Source of the DNA: Ornithinibacter aureus
GTDB taxonomy: Bacteria > Actinomycetota > Actinomycetes > Actinomycetales > Dermatophilaceae
Assembly (NCBI RefSeq): GCF_009858245.1
Contig: NZ_VMSB01000001.1
Span: 2,857,623 to 2,921,622 of the forward strand
Reading direction: 5' to 3'
Length of the DNA stretch: 64,000 nt
This document shows, piece after piece, positions 34,053 through 43,631 of this stretch. The translations under genes and the position numbers were made by a program. The stretch's first letter is position 1. Each line of letters begins with the position of its first letter. The notes beneath the pieces were generated by a model. That model searched no databases, was not told where the DNA came from, and was given only the letters and a program-made list of their open reading frames with translations.

Positions 34053-35369
34053 ATGAGCACGCACCCACGCCAGCGCCGCCTGCACCGCATCGCGATGGTG
34101 ACCGTGCACACCTCGCCGCTGGCCCAGCCCGGAGAGGGTGATGCCGGTGGCATGAACGTCTACGTGCTCGAGGTGGCCCGACAGCTGGCCCGTCGTGACA
34201 TCGCCGTGGACCTGTTCACCCGCACGACGAGCGCGGCCCAACCGCCCGTGGTCGAGGTCGAGCCGGGGGTCGTCGTGCGCCACCTCGCGGCTGGCCCGTA
34301 CGAGGGCCTGTCCAAGGAGGACCTGCCCGGTCAGCTGTGCGCCTTCGCGGCCGGGATGATGCGGGTCGCCGCGCACGCGCCGCCCGGGTACTACGACCTC
34401 GTGCACTCGCACTACTGGCTCTCGGGGCAGGTCGGCTGGCTGGCCGCCGACCGGTGGGGTGTGCCGCTGGTGCACACGATGCACACGATGGCGCGGGTGA
34501 AGAACCTCCACCTCGCCGACGGGGACGAGCCCGAGCCGCGAGGCCGTGAGATCGGTGAGGCGCAGGTCGTCGAGGCCGCTGACCGGCTCGTCGCGAACAC
34601 CGACCGCGAGGCCCGCGAACTCATCGAGCTCTACGACGCGGACCCGGCGCGGGTCGCCGTGGCGGAACCCGGCGTCGACCTCGCGGTGTTCAGCCCCGGG
34701 TCGAGGGACGAGGCGCGGGCCCGCGTCGGGATTCCCTCGGATGCCGTGCTCCTCCTCTTCGTCGGACGGATCCAACCGCTGAAGGCGCCCGACGTCCTCG
34801 TGCGCGCCGCCGCCGAGCTGGTGCGGCGCCGACCCGACCTGCGCTCACGCCTCGTCGTCGGCATCCTCGGCGGGGCCAGCGGCACCGGGGTGCGCAACCC
34901 CATGGGGTTGACCGAGCTGGCCCAGCAGCTCGGCATCGCCGACCTCGTGCGCTTCGTGCCGCCCGTCGACCGGTCGGCGCTCGCGCAGTGGTACCGCGCC
35001 GCCGACCTCGTGGCCGTGCCGTCGCACAGCGAGTCCTTCGGGCTCGTCGCGGTGGAGGCCCAGGCCTGCGGCACCCCCGTCGTGGCAGCCAACGTCGGCG
35101 GTCTGCCCACCGCCGTCGGGCCCGCGGGAGTCCTCGTCGACGGCCACGACACGGCCGACTGGGCGACCGCCCTCGAGTCGGTGATCGGCGACCCCCGCGG
35201 TGCCGCGGTGCTGGCCCGCACCAGCGTCGAGCACGCGGCGGGGTTCTCGTGGGCGCGAACGGCGCAGCGCCTGGCCGAGGTCTACGCCGACGCGATGGAC
35301 CACCCGCGCGAGGTGCCCATCCACGACGCCGAGCTGCTCGCCGGCATCCCCACGGCGGTGATCCCGTGA
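34053..35369 (+). CDS. mshA: D-inositol-3-phosphate glycosyltransferase MshA
   Basis: A 438-residue GT-B glycosyltransferase of family GT4 that joins UDP-GlcNAc and inositol-3-phosphate, the first step of mycothiol synthesis. The MshA-type N-terminus reads [28 protein letters not shown] and [11 protein letters not shown] follow; the nucleotide site has [17 protein letters not shown] and the C-terminal [19 protein letters not shown] with the EX7E motif. The ATG at 34053 is 14 bp after the preceding gene. Confidence 0.95.
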   Translation: MSTHPRQRRLHRIAMVTVHTSPLAQPGEGDAGGMNVYVLEVARQLARRDIAVDLFTRTTSAAQPPVVEVEPGVVVRHLAAGPYEGLSKEDLPGQLCAFAAGMMRVAAHAPPGYYDLVHSHYWLSGQVGWLAADRWGVPLVHTMHTMARVKNLHLADGDEPEPRGREIGEAQVVEAADRLVANTDREARELIELYDADPARVAVAEPGVDLAVFSPGSRDEARARVGIPSDAVLLLFVGRIQPLKAPDVLVRAAAELVRRRPDLRSRLVVGILGGASGTGVRNPMGLTELAQQLGIADLVRFVPPVDRSALAQWYRAADLVAVPSHSESFGLVAVEAQACGTPVVAANVGGLPTAVGPAGVLVDGHDTADWATALESVIGDPRGAAVLARTSVEHAAGFSWARTAQRLAEVYADAMDHPREVPIHDAELLAGIPTAVIP

Positions 35370-35893
35370 CGGGCAGGGGCGCGATGCGGGCCACGATCGA
35401 GGCGTTCCTCGCGGCATCCGGTCTCGAGTGGGAGCCCGGAGCCCGCGACGACGAGTACGTCGTGGCGTTGCCGGGTGAGAAGAAGCTGAAGACCATCGCC
35501 TCGCTCATCGTCTCGGACACGGCGCTGTCGGTGTCGGCGTTCGTCATCCGTAACCCCGACGAGAACCACGCCGAGGTCTACCGGTTTCTCCTGCGCCGCA
35601 ACCTGCGGCTGCCGGGGCTGGCCTACTCGGTCGACAAGGCGGGCGACGTGTTCGTCACCGGCCGGCTGCCGGCTGCCGGCGTCGACGTCGACTCCCTCGA
35701 CCAGCTGCTCGGGGTGGTGCTCACGGCGTGCGACGAGCCGTTCAACGAGCTGCTCGTCATGGGCTTCCTGTCCTCCATGCGCAAGGAGTGGGAGTGGCGG
35801 GTCTCGCGCGGTGAGAGCCTGCGCAACCTCGAGGCCTTCCGCGGCATCCTCGCCAGGCCGGGCGACCCCGATCCGGGATCCGCGCCCACCTGA
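35366..35893 (+). CDS. YbjN-family (T3SS chaperone-like fold) protein
   Basis: A 175-residue YbjN-domain protein: [26 protein letters not shown] early and [20 protein letters not shown] in the middle. In actinobacteria this gene commonly lies between mshA and gpm, as here. The GTG at 35366 overlaps the mshA stop (GTGA); an ATG at 35384 is an alternative. Function unknown. Confidence 0.85.
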   Translation: MTGRGAMRATIEAFLAASGLEWEPGARDDEYVVALPGEKKLKTIASLIVSDTALSVSAFVIRNPDENHAEVYRFLLRRNLRLPGLAYSVDKAGDVFVTGRLPAAGVDVDSLDQLLGVVLTACDEPFNELLVMGFLSSMRKEWEWRVSRGESLRNLEAFRGILARPGDPDPGSAPT

Positions 35894-35913
35894 CCCTGAC
35901 GGCCGCGGGTGGC

Positions 35914-35919
35914 TAGGCT
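35914..35919 (+). promoter_or_regulatory. -10 hexamer of gpmA (leaderless)
   Basis: TAGGCT, 6 nt before the ATG at 35926. Confidence 0.5.
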
Positions 35920-35925
35920 GGCGAC

Positions 35926-36663
35926 ATGACCGAACACACGCTCATCCTGCTGCGCCACGGCGAGTCCGAATGGAACCAGAAGAACCTGTTCACGGGGTGG
36001 GTCGACGTCGACCTCACCGACAAGGGCCGCGCCGAGGCCGCGCGCGGTGGTCAGCTGATGAAGGATGCCGGGATCCTGCCCGACGTCGTGCACACCTCGG
36101 TGCAGCGTCGCGCGATCACGACGGCCAACCTCGCCCTGGATGCCGCTGACCGGCACTGGATCCCGGTGCACCGCAGCTGGCGCCTGAACGAGCGGCACTA
36201 CGGCGCGCTGCAGGGTCTGGACAAGGCGGCGACCCGCGAGAAGTACGGCGACGAGCAGTTCATGCTGTGGCGTCGCAGCTTCGACACCCCGCCGCCGCCC
36301 ATCGAGGTCGGCAGCGAGTTCGACCAGACCAACGACCCCCGCTACGCCGGCATCGAGGTGCCGCTCACCGAGTGCCTCAAGGACGTCATCCCGCGGATGA
36401 TGCCGTACTGGGAGAACGAGATCCGCAGCGACCTCGCGGACGGCAAGACGGTGCTCGTCACCGCCCACGGCAACTCGCTGCGCGCCCTGGTCAAGCACCT
36501 CGACGGCATCAGCGACGACGACATCGCCGGCCTGAACATCCCGACCGGCATGCCGCTCGTCTACCGCCTCGGCGACGACTTCATGCCGACCGGTCCGGGC
36601 GAGTACCTCGACCCCGAGGCAGCAGCTGCGGCAGCGGCGGCGGTGGCCAACCAGGGCCGCTGA
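35926..36663 (+). CDS. gpmA: 2,3-bisphosphoglycerate-dependent phosphoglycerate mutase
   Basis: A 245-residue glycolytic enzyme interconverting 3- and 2-phosphoglycerate. [20 protein letters not shown] carries the phosphorylated His; [16 protein letters not shown] and [15 protein letters not shown] supply the Glu and second His. The C-terminus ends in an alanine run. It lies between mshA and the senX3-regX3 region, as in many actinobacteria. Confidence 0.96.
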   Translation: MTEHTLILLRHGESEWNQKNLFTGWVDVDLTDKGRAEAARGGQLMKDAGILPDVVHTSVQRRAITTANLALDAADRHWIPVHRSWRLNERHYGALQGLDKAATREKYGDEQFMLWRRSFDTPPPPIEVGSEFDQTNDPRYAGIEVPLTECLKDVIPRMMPYWENEIRSDLADGKTVLVTAHGNSLRALVKHLDGISDDDIAGLNIPTGMPLVYRLGDDFMPTGPGEYLDPEAAAAAAAAVANQGR

Positions 36664-36665
36664 GC

Positions 36666-38549
36666 TCAGCCGTCCGTCGGGTGCCGACCCTGGTCCGGCA
36701 CGCCGTCGAAGAGCACCCGCCCGTCGGCATCCTTGGTGACGATGCGGTACTCGGCCGCGTCGGCCCCGTTCACGACGGGGACGATCACAGCGTCCTGCCC
36801 GCGCGTCGGCACCACCTTGGACACCGGGTAGCCGTCGGGGCTGGTCGAGATGAGCTGCACCTGGGCGGCGCCTGGTGCCGCGACGAGGAAGCGCGCCACC
36901 CCGACTCGCTCGTCGGAGGCCCACACGACGAGCGGGTCGCGCGCGCTGTCGCGCGAGAGCACGAGGGCCGGCTCGAGTGCCCAGGTGAACCCGTCGCCGG
37001 TGTACGCCGTGGTGCGGAACACCCCGCCCTCAGGCGTGGTGGTGAGCAGCGAGACCAGGCGAGCCGGCACGGCATCCGGCGGTGGTGGCCACTCGAAGAG
37101 CCCGCGGGGAATCTCCGCGTCCACGAACACCGTGGTCGTGAGGTCGCCCGCCGGGATGCCCGTGATCGCGCTGATGCACCGGTGCGCCCACCCCGGTGAC
37201 GTGGTCGGAGCAGGGCCCTCGGAGATGGCCGTGAGGATCTCGGTGAAGGACTCGGGCGGCCCCTCCCACGAACCCACGCGCAGGCGCGTCGCCAGCGGGA
37301 GATCGGTGGCCAGGTTCAGGGTGGCGACGCCGCCATCCAGGGGCAGCGGACCCCAGTCGCGCTCGGTCGTGCCGTCGGCACGCGGCCGCAGCACCGACGA
37401 CACCGATGCGGACTGCACCGTGGGGCGGGCCAGCACCACGAGAGCCGCCTGTGCTGGGCCCTCCGGGTCGGGCGCCAGGGTGACCGCGACGACGTCGCCG
37501 TCGGCGCTGGTGGCGAGGTTTCCGCCGGTGACCAGGATCCTCGGGGTCAGGCGTGCCGGGTCCATGCCGCGGGGGCCTTGGAACACGGCGACGAACGGTT
37601 GCGAATAGGTCACCGAGGATTCGTCGGTGAAGCCGTCGTTGTCCGTGCCCTCGGCTGAGCTGTACGACAGCATCAGCACGGCCCGTTGGGTGCCGATGTC
37701 TCCGGCCCACAGGAGGCGGTTGCGCGGATCGCCCGACCGCAGGGCCAGGGCGATGACCGCGGGGTCGTCGGCCAGAGGACCGCGGGGTGTCCACTGCGTC
37801 GCCGACGCCCACCGAGGGTCATCAGGGGCCAGGCGGGGCCTGGTGGTCGAGGACATCGAGGGGGCGTCGGCGCTGCCGCGGCGCACCAGAGCGGCGCCGG
37901 CGGCGGTGAGGGCGAGGGTGGTGGCACCTGCGGTGAGCAGGATGCGTCGTCGGATGCCGGTGGTGCGGGTGGCGACGAGGGCGGCGGGGTCTGGTGGGTC
38001 GTGGGTGTCGCGCAGGAGGTGGTCGATGGCCTCGGTGACATCGCGGTCTCGACGCCACGGGGAGGGGTCGCGGCCCTCGGCGAGGTGCGCGGCGTCGTGG
38101 GCTGCGGTGAGCCGCGCGTCGAGGGATGCCGCGTGGTCGGTGAGGGTGGCGGGGTCGGTGTCGTGGGTGGCCCGGCGGCGGGTGGGGGCCTGTCGAAGGA
38201 GGTGGGAGACGGCGTCGGGGTTCAGGTCCCACAGGTGGTGGGTGGCCAGGAGGGCGCGTTCGATCGGTGGTGCGGAGCGGATGGCGACGACGAGTGCCGT
38301 CACGACGGGGTCGTCGGTGCTGTCAGCGTCGTCGCTGACGTCCAGTGCGGCGGGTGTGGCAGTGGCTGCGTGGAGGGCGGCACCGAGGACGGCGACGCGG
38401 GCCTGCTCGCCGGGGCGGCCGGCATCCACGACGTCGTTCCAGGTGCGGTTGAGCCGGGCCAGGGCGTCGGCGGTGACGTTGCTGGCGCGCTCGGTGTCGA
38501 GGAGGGTCAGGTGCGCGACGGAGCAGAGTTCGGGCCAGCGGGCGGACAC
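36666..38549 (-). CDS. Sigma-factor-like N-terminus fused to a membrane anchor and extracellular domain
   Basis: A 627-residue protein. Residues 1-110 (ARWPELCSVAHLTLLDTERA, later ALLATHHLWDLNPDAVSHLL) resemble, weakly, regions 2 and 4 of SigE-type ECF sigma factors. A membrane segment near residue 200 (ILLTAGATTLALTAAGAALV) leads to a beta-rich extracellular part of about 400 residues with no known domain. The GTG at 38549 is a choice among weak starts; the frame is open further up inside the ppk2 region. The stop is 3 bp from the convergent gpmA stop. Function unknown. Confidence 0.7.
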   Translation of the reverse strand: MSARWPELCSVAHLTLLDTERASNVTADALARLNRTWNDVVDAGRPGEQARVAVLGAALHAATATPAALDVSDDADSTDDPVVTALVVAIRSAPPIERALLATHHLWDLNPDAVSHLLRQAPTRRRATHDTDPATLTDHAASLDARLTAAHDAAHLAEGRDPSPWRRDRDVTEAIDHLLRDTHDPPDPAALVATRTTGIRRRILLTAGATTLALTAAGAALVRRGSADAPSMSSTTRPRLAPDDPRWASATQWTPRGPLADDPAVIALALRSGDPRNRLLWAGDIGTQRAVLMLSYSSAEGTDNDGFTDESSVTYSQPFVAVFQGPRGMDPARLTPRILVTGGNLATSADGDVVAVTLAPDPEGPAQAALVVLARPTVQSASVSSVLRPRADGTTERDWGPLPLDGGVATLNLATDLPLATRLRVGSWEGPPESFTEILTAISEGPAPTTSPGWAHRCISAITGIPAGDLTTTVFVDAEIPRGLFEWPPPPDAVPARLVSLLTTTPEGGVFRTTAYTGDGFTWALEPALVLSRDSARDPLVVWASDERVGVARFLVAAPGAAQVQLISTSPDGYPVSKVVPTRGQDAVIVPVVNGADAAEYRIVTKDADGRVLFDGVPDQGRHPTDG

Positions 38550-38575
38550 GAACTCGGCGAAGTCACCTTGAGCGC

Positions 38576-39496
38576 TCAGAGGCGTGGCAGGACCCGGTCG
38601 GTGTGCTCGCCGGCCTCGAAGATCTTCGACGCCGGGCCCACGATGAGGGGGTCGGGCTGGCCGACGATGGCGGCGTCCTTCTGCGCGTAGTCGACCCGGT
38701 TGAGCAGCACCCGGAAGGCTTCGAGGCGGGCGCGCTTCTTGTCGTTGCTCTTGATGACCGTCCACGGCGCGTCACCGGTGTCGGTGTAGAAGAACATCGC
38801 CTCCTTCGCCTCGGTGTAGGCGTCCCACTTGTCGCGGCTCGCGAGGTCGGTGGGGGAGAGCTTCCACTGGCGCACCGGGTCGTTCTGGCGGGAGGCGAAC
38901 CGGGCGGCCTGCTCCTCACGGCTGACGGAGAACCACAGCTTGACCAGCGTGATCCCGGAGTTGACGAGCATGCGCTCGAGGTCGGGCACCTCACGCATGA
39001 ACTCGAGGTACTGGGTGGGGGTGCAGTAGCCCATGACGCGCTCGACGCCGGCCCGGTTGTACCAGGAGCGGTCCATGAACACGATCTCGCCGCCGCTCGG
39101 CAGGTGCTGGATGTAGCGCTGGAAGTACCACTGGGTCTGCTCGATCTCGGTGGGCTTCTCGAGGGCGACCACCCGTGCACCGCGGGGGTTCAGGTGCTCC
39201 ATGAACCGCTTGATCGCGCCGCCCTTGCCCGCGGCGTCGCGACCCTCGCAGATGACGAGGACCTTGGCGCCGGTCTCCTTGGCGTGCAACTGGAGCTTGA
39301 GCATCTCGATCTGGAGCTTGCGCTTGGTGCGCTCGTACTCGTCGCGGGGCAGCTTCTTGTCGTACGGGTACCCCTGCTGCCAGGTCTTGCCGACCTTGAC
39401 GTCGATCTCGACGCCGTCGGCCTCCTCGAGATCGTGAAGCTCCTCGATCTCCTCGGCGTAGTCCTCGGTCACCGACAGTCGCGTGTCATCGTTCAC
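38576..39496 (-). CDS. ppk2: Polyphosphate kinase 2
   Basis: A 306-residue PPK2. Walker A GRDAAGKGGAIKRF, lid KPTEIEQTQWYFQRYIQHLP and Walker B MDRSWYNRAGVERVMG are all present, as a single-domain PPK2 that uses polyphosphate to phosphorylate nucleoside diphosphates (or the reverse). GTG at 39496 was preferred; a TTG at 39514 would add six residues. It precedes the sigma-like gene by 26 bp on the same strand. Confidence 0.95.
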   Translation of the reverse strand: MNDDTRLSVTEDYAEEIEELHDLEEADGVEIDVKVGKTWQQGYPYDKKLPRDEYERTKRKLQIEMLKLQLHAKETGAKVLVICEGRDAAGKGGAIKRFMEHLNPRGARVVALEKPTEIEQTQWYFQRYIQHLPSGGEIVFMDRSWYNRAGVERVMGYCTPTQYLEFMREVPDLERMLVNSGITLVKLWFSVSREEQAARFASRQNDPVRQWKLSPTDLASRDKWDAYTEAKEAMFFYTDTGDAPWTVIKSNDKKRARLEAFRVLLNRVDYAQKDAAIVGQPDPLIVGPASKIFEAGEHTDRVLPRL

Positions 39497-39549
39497 GACC
39501 TTGAGACTAGCCAAGTGGCGCGGTGTCCGCGCGGCGGTTCGGTGTGCGC

Positions 39550-40245
39550 TCAGGCACCCACGGTGGCGCCGTCCTCGGCGTCCTCGTGACTGCCCTCGCT
39601 GGCGGGGTCGAACTCGCCCGTGACCAGCCAGATGACCCGGTGGCCGACGCTCACCGCGTGGTCGGCGAACCGCTCGTAGTAGCGACCCACCAGGGTGATG
39701 TCGATCGCCGCCTCCGTGCCGTGTCGCCAGCTCGGGTCGGTGACCCGGGCGAACAGCTCGCGGTGCAGGTCATCCATCGCGTCGTCGTCGCGTTCGATCT
39801 GCTGGGCCGCCTCGAGGTCGCGCGCCGCGATGACCGAGCCGGCCTTCTCGACGATGCGTTCGGCGACGTGCCCCATCTGCAGGATGGTCGAGCGCAGCTC
39901 GGCAGGTACGGCGGATGCCGGGTAGCGCAGGCGGGCGACCTTGGCCACGTGCCGCGCGAGGTCGCCCATCCGTTCGAGGTCGCTGCTCATCCGCATGCTC
40001 GTGACGATGACCCGTAGGTCGGTCGCGACCGGCTGCTGGCGCGCGAGCAGGTCGAAGGAGAGCAGGTCGAGGTCGGCGCGCAGGGCATCGATCTCGGCGT
40101 CAGCGGCGATGACGGAGTCGGCGAGGTGGATGTCGGCGTCGAGCAGCGCGGTGGTCGCGCGGTTCATCGCGGAGGACGCGAGGTGCGTCATCTCGACGAG
40201 CGTCTCGGCGACCCGGTCGAGCTCCTCGTGGAAGGCCTTGCGCAT
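39550..40245 (-). CDS. phoU: Phosphate signalling protein PhoU
   Basis: A 231-residue PhoU with two three-helix repeats. Each repeat has its metal-binding signature: DLRVIVTSMRMSSDLERMGD in the first and ITLVGRYYERFADHAVSVG in the second (ERxxDH). It represses the phosphate response by acting on the sensor kinase together with Pst. The ATG at 40245 follows AAGGAAC. It is divergent from senX3, with a PHO-box-like site between them. The acidic C-terminal tail (EGSHEDAEDG) is extra. Confidence 0.95.
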   Translation of the reverse strand: MRKAFHEELDRVAETLVEMTHLASSAMNRATTALLDADIHLADSVIAADAEIDALRADLDLLSFDLLARQQPVATDLRVIVTSMRMSSDLERMGDLARHVAKVARLRYPASAVPAELRSTILQMGHVAERIVEKAGSVIAARDLEAAQQIERDDDAMDDLHRELFARVTDPSWRHGTEAAIDITLVGRYYERFADHAVSVGHRVIWLVTGEFDPASEGSHEDAEDGATVGA

Positions 40246-40338
40246 CAGGGGTGGTTCCTTCGGGTGGCATGGGGGTGATGGGTGACGGGGCCGGGCCGGT
40301 GGGGGCTGCGGCTGCTGCCCTCGACCCTGACAGCCGGG

Positions 40339-40367
40339 CGTGAACCGCAGGGGCACCCGAGGTGAAC
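40339..40367. promoter_or_regulatory. RegX3/PHO box between phoU and senX3
   Basis: CGTGAAC (40339-40345) and GGTGAAC (40361-40367) are 22 bp apart, two 11-bp turns, with a degenerate third unit GGGGCAC between them. This is the reverse complement of the GTTCAC repeats seen before pstS and suggests autoregulation. Confidence 0.55.
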
Positions 40368-40427
40368 TTCTGGCGAGGCTGGAGCGGCGGGAGGTGTTCG
40401 TGGACGAACCGGGTCACACCCGGGCCG

Positions 40428-40433
40428 TACCCT
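40428..40433 (+). promoter_or_regulatory. -10 hexamer of senX3 (leaderless)
   Basis: TACCCT, 6 nt before the GTG at 40440. Confidence 0.45.
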
Positions 40434-40439
40434 GACGTC

Positions 40440-41696
40440 GTGGACCCTGTGCTCGCGGCGATTCTCGGCGGGGCGGTGGGGCTCGTCATCGGATCCGTCG
40501 CCGTCCTGGCGACACGGTGGTCCGAGCGCAGCACCGCCGCGCCCGACCCTGTCGACCCCCCGCTGCCCCGCGGGGTCGGCGACGTCCTGTCGGTGCTGAA
40601 GTCGATCGCGGTGGTCCTGGACGCCAGCGACGCCGTGGTCAACACCTCGGCGTCCGCCGTCAGCTACGGCCTCGTGCGTCACGGTGAGCTCGTGCACCAC
40701 GAACTGCGGCACATCGCCCGGCAGGTGCGCCGTGACGGCCTGATCCGCGAAGCCGAGTTCGACCTGCCCCGCGGTCCGAACGCCCAGGCCAGCACCGTGA
40801 TGCGGGTGCGGGTGGCCCCGATCGCCGTGTCCCACGTGCTCATCCTCGCCGAGGACCACACCCAGGCCCGCCGGGTCGAGGAGGTGCGGCGCGACTTCGT
40901 CGCCAACGTCAGCCACGAACTGAAGACGCCCGTCGGCGGCATCTCGCTGCTCGCCGAGGCCGTGCTCGACGCCCGTGACGACCCGGATGCCGTCGAGCGC
41001 TTCGCCGAGCGCATCCTCGTCGAGTCGACTCGCCTGACCCGGCTCGTCAAGGAGATCGTCGACCTCTCCCGGCTCCAGGTCGCCGACACCCTGCACGAGC
41101 CCGTCATCGTCGACGTTCGCGCCGTCGCCGCCGAGGCTGTGGACCGGGTCCGCGTCGCCGCCGAGGCTCACGGCATCCAGCTCACGCTCGTCGGTGAGGA
41201 GGGTCTGCGCGTGTTCGGTGATGCCGAGCTGCTCACCACCGCGATCGCGAACCTCGTGACCAACGCCGTCAACTACAGCGGCTCCGGCACCCACGTCGGC
41301 ATCGGTGCACGGCGCAACGGCGACAGCATCGAGGTGAGCGTCACCGACCAGGGCGAGGGCATCCCGGCCGCCGAGCAGGAGCGGATCTTCGAGCGGTTCT
41401 ACCGGGTGGATGCCGCGCGCTCGCGGGCGACCGGCGGCACCGGCCTCGGCCTGGCCATCGTCAAGCACGTGTGCGCCAACCACGGTGGGCGGGTGAGCGT
41501 CTGGAGCCAGGAGGGGCGTGGGTCCACCTTCACGATGACACTTCCCGCCGCGGCCGACCGCCCGCGAGTGGGCACCGAGCAGCCGCACCCGCAGACCCTC
41601 GGGTCACCCGAGGTGCGCGACCACGCCGACCCGTGGCGGACGGCATCCGATGTGGAGAGGGAAAGGGCCCTGCATGACGCGCATCCTGATCGTTGA
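40440..41696 (+). CDS. senX3: Sensor histidine kinase SenX3
   Basis: A 418-residue kinase. One membrane segment at the N-terminus (VLAAILGGAVGLVIGSVAVLA; few residues outside), a PAS-like region, then HisKA with the phosphorylated His in FVANVSHELKTPVGGISLL and the HATPase with NLVTNAVNYS, DQGEGIPAAEQERIFERFYR and GTGLGLAIVKHV. It responds to phosphate status through PhoU and Pst, not through a large external sensor. The start is GTG. Its end overlaps regX3 by 23 bp. Confidence 0.95.
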   Translation: MDPVLAAILGGAVGLVIGSVAVLATRWSERSTAAPDPVDPPLPRGVGDVLSVLKSIAVVLDASDAVVNTSASAVSYGLVRHGELVHHELRHIARQVRRDGLIREAEFDLPRGPNAQASTVMRVRVAPIAVSHVLILAEDHTQARRVEEVRRDFVANVSHELKTPVGGISLLAEAVLDARDDPDAVERFAERILVESTRLTRLVKEIVDLSRLQVADTLHEPVIVDVRAVAAEAVDRVRVAAEAHGIQLTLVGEEGLRVFGDAELLTTAIANLVTNAVNYSGSGTHVGIGARRNGDSIEVSVTDQGEGIPAAEQERIFERFYRVDAARSRATGGTGLGLAIVKHVCANHGGRVSVWSQEGRGSTFTMTLPAAADRPRVGTEQPHPQTLGSPEVRDHADPWRTASDVERERALHDAHPDR

Positions 41697-42354
41697 GGAC
41701 GAGGTGTCCTTCTCGGACCCGCTGTCGTACCTGCTGAGCAAGGAGGGGTACGACGTCACGGTGGCCGAGAACGGTCACGACGCGCTGACCGCCTTCGACG
41801 GTGCCGGCGCCGACCTCGTGCTGCTCGACCTCATGCTGCCGGGGTTGTCCGGGGTCGACGTGTGCCGGGCCCTGCGGCAGCGCTCCAACGTGCCGGTCAT
41901 CATGCTGACGGCCAAGGACAGCGAGATCGACAAGGTCGTCGGGCTCGAGCTCGGGGCGGACGACTACGTCACCAAGCCCTACTCCTCACGCGAGCTGCTC
42001 GCCCGGATCAAGGCGGTGCTGCGGCGCCTGGCCGAACCGGAGGAGCTGCTGCCGACGACCCTGGAGGCCGGGCCGGTGCGCATGGACGTCGAGCGACACG
42101 TCGTGACGGTGCGCGGGGGCCAGCTGCCCTTCCCGCTCAAGGAGTTCGAGCTGCTCGAGATGCTGCTGCGCAACGCGGGGCGCGTGCTGACCCGTGGCCA
42201 GCTCATCGACCGGGTGTGGGGCAGCGACTACGTCGGCGACACCAAGACGCTGGACGTGCACATCAAGCGGCTGCGCGCCAAGGTCGAGGCGGACCCGGCG
42301 AACCCGGTGCACATCCTCACCGTGCGAGGGCTCGGCTACAAGTTCGAGGTCTGA
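41674..42354 (+). CDS. regX3: Response regulator RegX3
   Basis: A 226-residue OmpR-type regulator: receiver with ILIVEDE, the phosphorylated Asp in LVLLDLMLPGLSG and the Lys in YVTKPYSSREL; then a winged helix (FPLKEFELLEMLLRNAGRV, VWGSDYVGDTKTLDVHIKRL). It activates phosphate-starvation genes such as pstS. The ATG at 41674 lies inside the end of senX3, after a GGAAAGGG site. Confidence 0.95.
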   Translation: MTRILIVEDEVSFSDPLSYLLSKEGYDVTVAENGHDALTAFDGAGADLVLLDLMLPGLSGVDVCRALRQRSNVPVIMLTAKDSEIDKVVGLELGADDYVTKPYSSRELLARIKAVLRRLAEPEELLPTTLEAGPVRMDVERHVVTVRGGQLPFPLKEFELLEMLLRNAGRVLTRGQLIDRVWGSDYVGDTKTLDVHIKRLRAKVEADPANPVHILTVRGLGYKFEV

Positions 42355-42378
42355 GCCGGGGGCGCCGGCTCGGCCCAC

Positions 42379-42414
42379 GCCGGGGAAGCCTACTCAGCCG
42401 GGGAAGCCGACTCA
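42379..42414. repeat. 18-bp tandem duplication (two copies)
   Basis: Two copies of GCCGGGGAAGCCKACTCA (42379-42396 and 42397-42414) differ at one base. The second covers the stop codon of the lipoprotein gene. Confidence 0.85.
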
Positions 42415-42876
42415 GCCGAAGATCGTGGCGTTGTGGTCGACACCTGACAGCACGGGCACGGTGACGACGTTCTGCCCGGCCTCGGGCGTGGAGACGGTCA
42501 GGGTGATGGTGTCGCCCGGGTTGGCCGGCAGGGAGTCGAACTCGATGAGCGCACCGGGCTCGGACAGCGACTTGCCGGAGAACGCGGGCACGGCGGCCGT
42601 CTCGGTGGACGAGGCGCCCTCGACGCCGAAGGTGACGTCGACGGCCGAGGTGGCGTTGTTGACGGCCTGGCCGATGAGGACCGCCGGGCCGCCGCGGTTC
42701 TCGACGACGAACGCGAGGTTGCGCAGCTCGAGGCCGGGGATGGACAGCGCCACCCCGTCGGATGCCGGGTAGTCGTAGTCGGTCTGCGTGGGCGAGAAGA
42801 CCGCGCACCCGGAGAGCAGGAGGCCGGCCGCGAGCAGGGCGGTGGCGCGCAGGGCGTGGGCGGCTCGTGTGGTCAC
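42412..42876 (-). CDS. Putative lipoprotein
   Basis: A 154-residue secreted lipoprotein: [16 protein letters not shown] is a signal peptide with lipobox LSGC. The mature part (about 125 residues) is beta-rich, probably an immunoglobulin-like fold ([20 protein letters not shown]). It converges on regX3. GTG at 42876 gives a proper signal peptide. Function unknown. Confidence 0.8.
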   Translation of the reverse strand: MTTRAAHALRATALLAAGLLLSGCAVFSPTQTDYDYPASDGVALSIPGLELRNLAFVVENRGGPAVLIGQAVNNATSAVDVTFGVEGASSTETAAVPAFSGKSLSEPGALIEFDSLPANPGDTITLTVSTPEAGQNVVTVPVLSGVDHNATIFG

Positions 42877-43119
42877 GCCGCAAGGATATCCATGAGTGGG
42901 TGCGCGGCGTCCAACGACCGGCCCTGCCGTGTCCACGCCGTGTCCACCACGGGCGCGTGGGGCGAGCGCTATGCATGGAAAGCGCTGTTCTGTCAAGACC
43001 CGATTCACGCCCTGTGGAGCGGTCTCCCTGCCCCTGACCTGCGCAAATGGGTCGTCCTTCCATTTCGGTGGCCAGATTCTGCGTGGTACCCTGAGTGTCG
43101 CGAAAGGGGCCAACAACAC

Positions 43120-43602
43120 ATGGTTTTCAAGGTCGGCGAAACGGTCGTGTACCCCCACCACGGGGCAGCACGAATCGAAGAGATCAAGACTCGTACGATC
43201 CGCGGAGAGGAGAAGCTGTACCTCAAGTTGAAGGTCGCCCAGGGCGATCTCGTCATCGAGGTGCCAGCCGAGAACTGCGACCTCGTCGGTGTCCGCGACG
43301 TGGTCTCCAAGGAAGGGCTCGACAAGGTCTTCGAGGTGCTGCGCACCCCGTTCGCCGAGGAGCCGACCAACTGGTCGCGCCGCTTCAAGGCCAACCTCGA
43401 GAAGCTCGCCTCCGGCGACGTCATCAAGGTCGCCGAGGTCGTGCGTGACCTGTGGCGCCGCGACAAGGACCGTGGCCTGTCCGCCGGTGAGAAGCGGATG
43501 CTCGCCAAGGCTCGCCAGATCCTCGTGTCCGAGCTGGCCCTGGCCGAGAAGACCGACGAGGAAAAGGCCGAGGTCATCCTCGACGAGGTCCTCGCGTCCT
43601 GA
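43120..43602 (+). CDS. carD: RNA polymerase-binding transcription factor CarD
   Basis: A 160-residue CarD. The N-terminal RNAP-interacting Tudor-like domain reads [20 protein letters not shown], the C-terminal helical domain [22 protein letters not shown] and later [16 protein letters not shown]. It binds the RNA polymerase beta subunit and stabilises open complexes at most promoters. GAAAGGGG is 10-17 nt before the ATG. A TACCCT hexamer at 43087-43092 may be its -10. carD-ispD-ispF order is conserved in actinobacteria. Confidence 0.97.
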   Translation: MVFKVGETVVYPHHGAARIEEIKTRTIRGEEKLYLKLKVAQGDLVIEVPAENCDLVGVRDVVSKEGLDKVFEVLRTPFAEEPTNWSRRFKANLEKLASGDVIKVAEVVRDLWRRDKDRGLSAGEKRMLAKARQILVSELALAEKTDEEKAEVILDEVLAS

Positions 43603-43631
43603 CGCCGGGCTCACGCCTACTCCACACTGAC

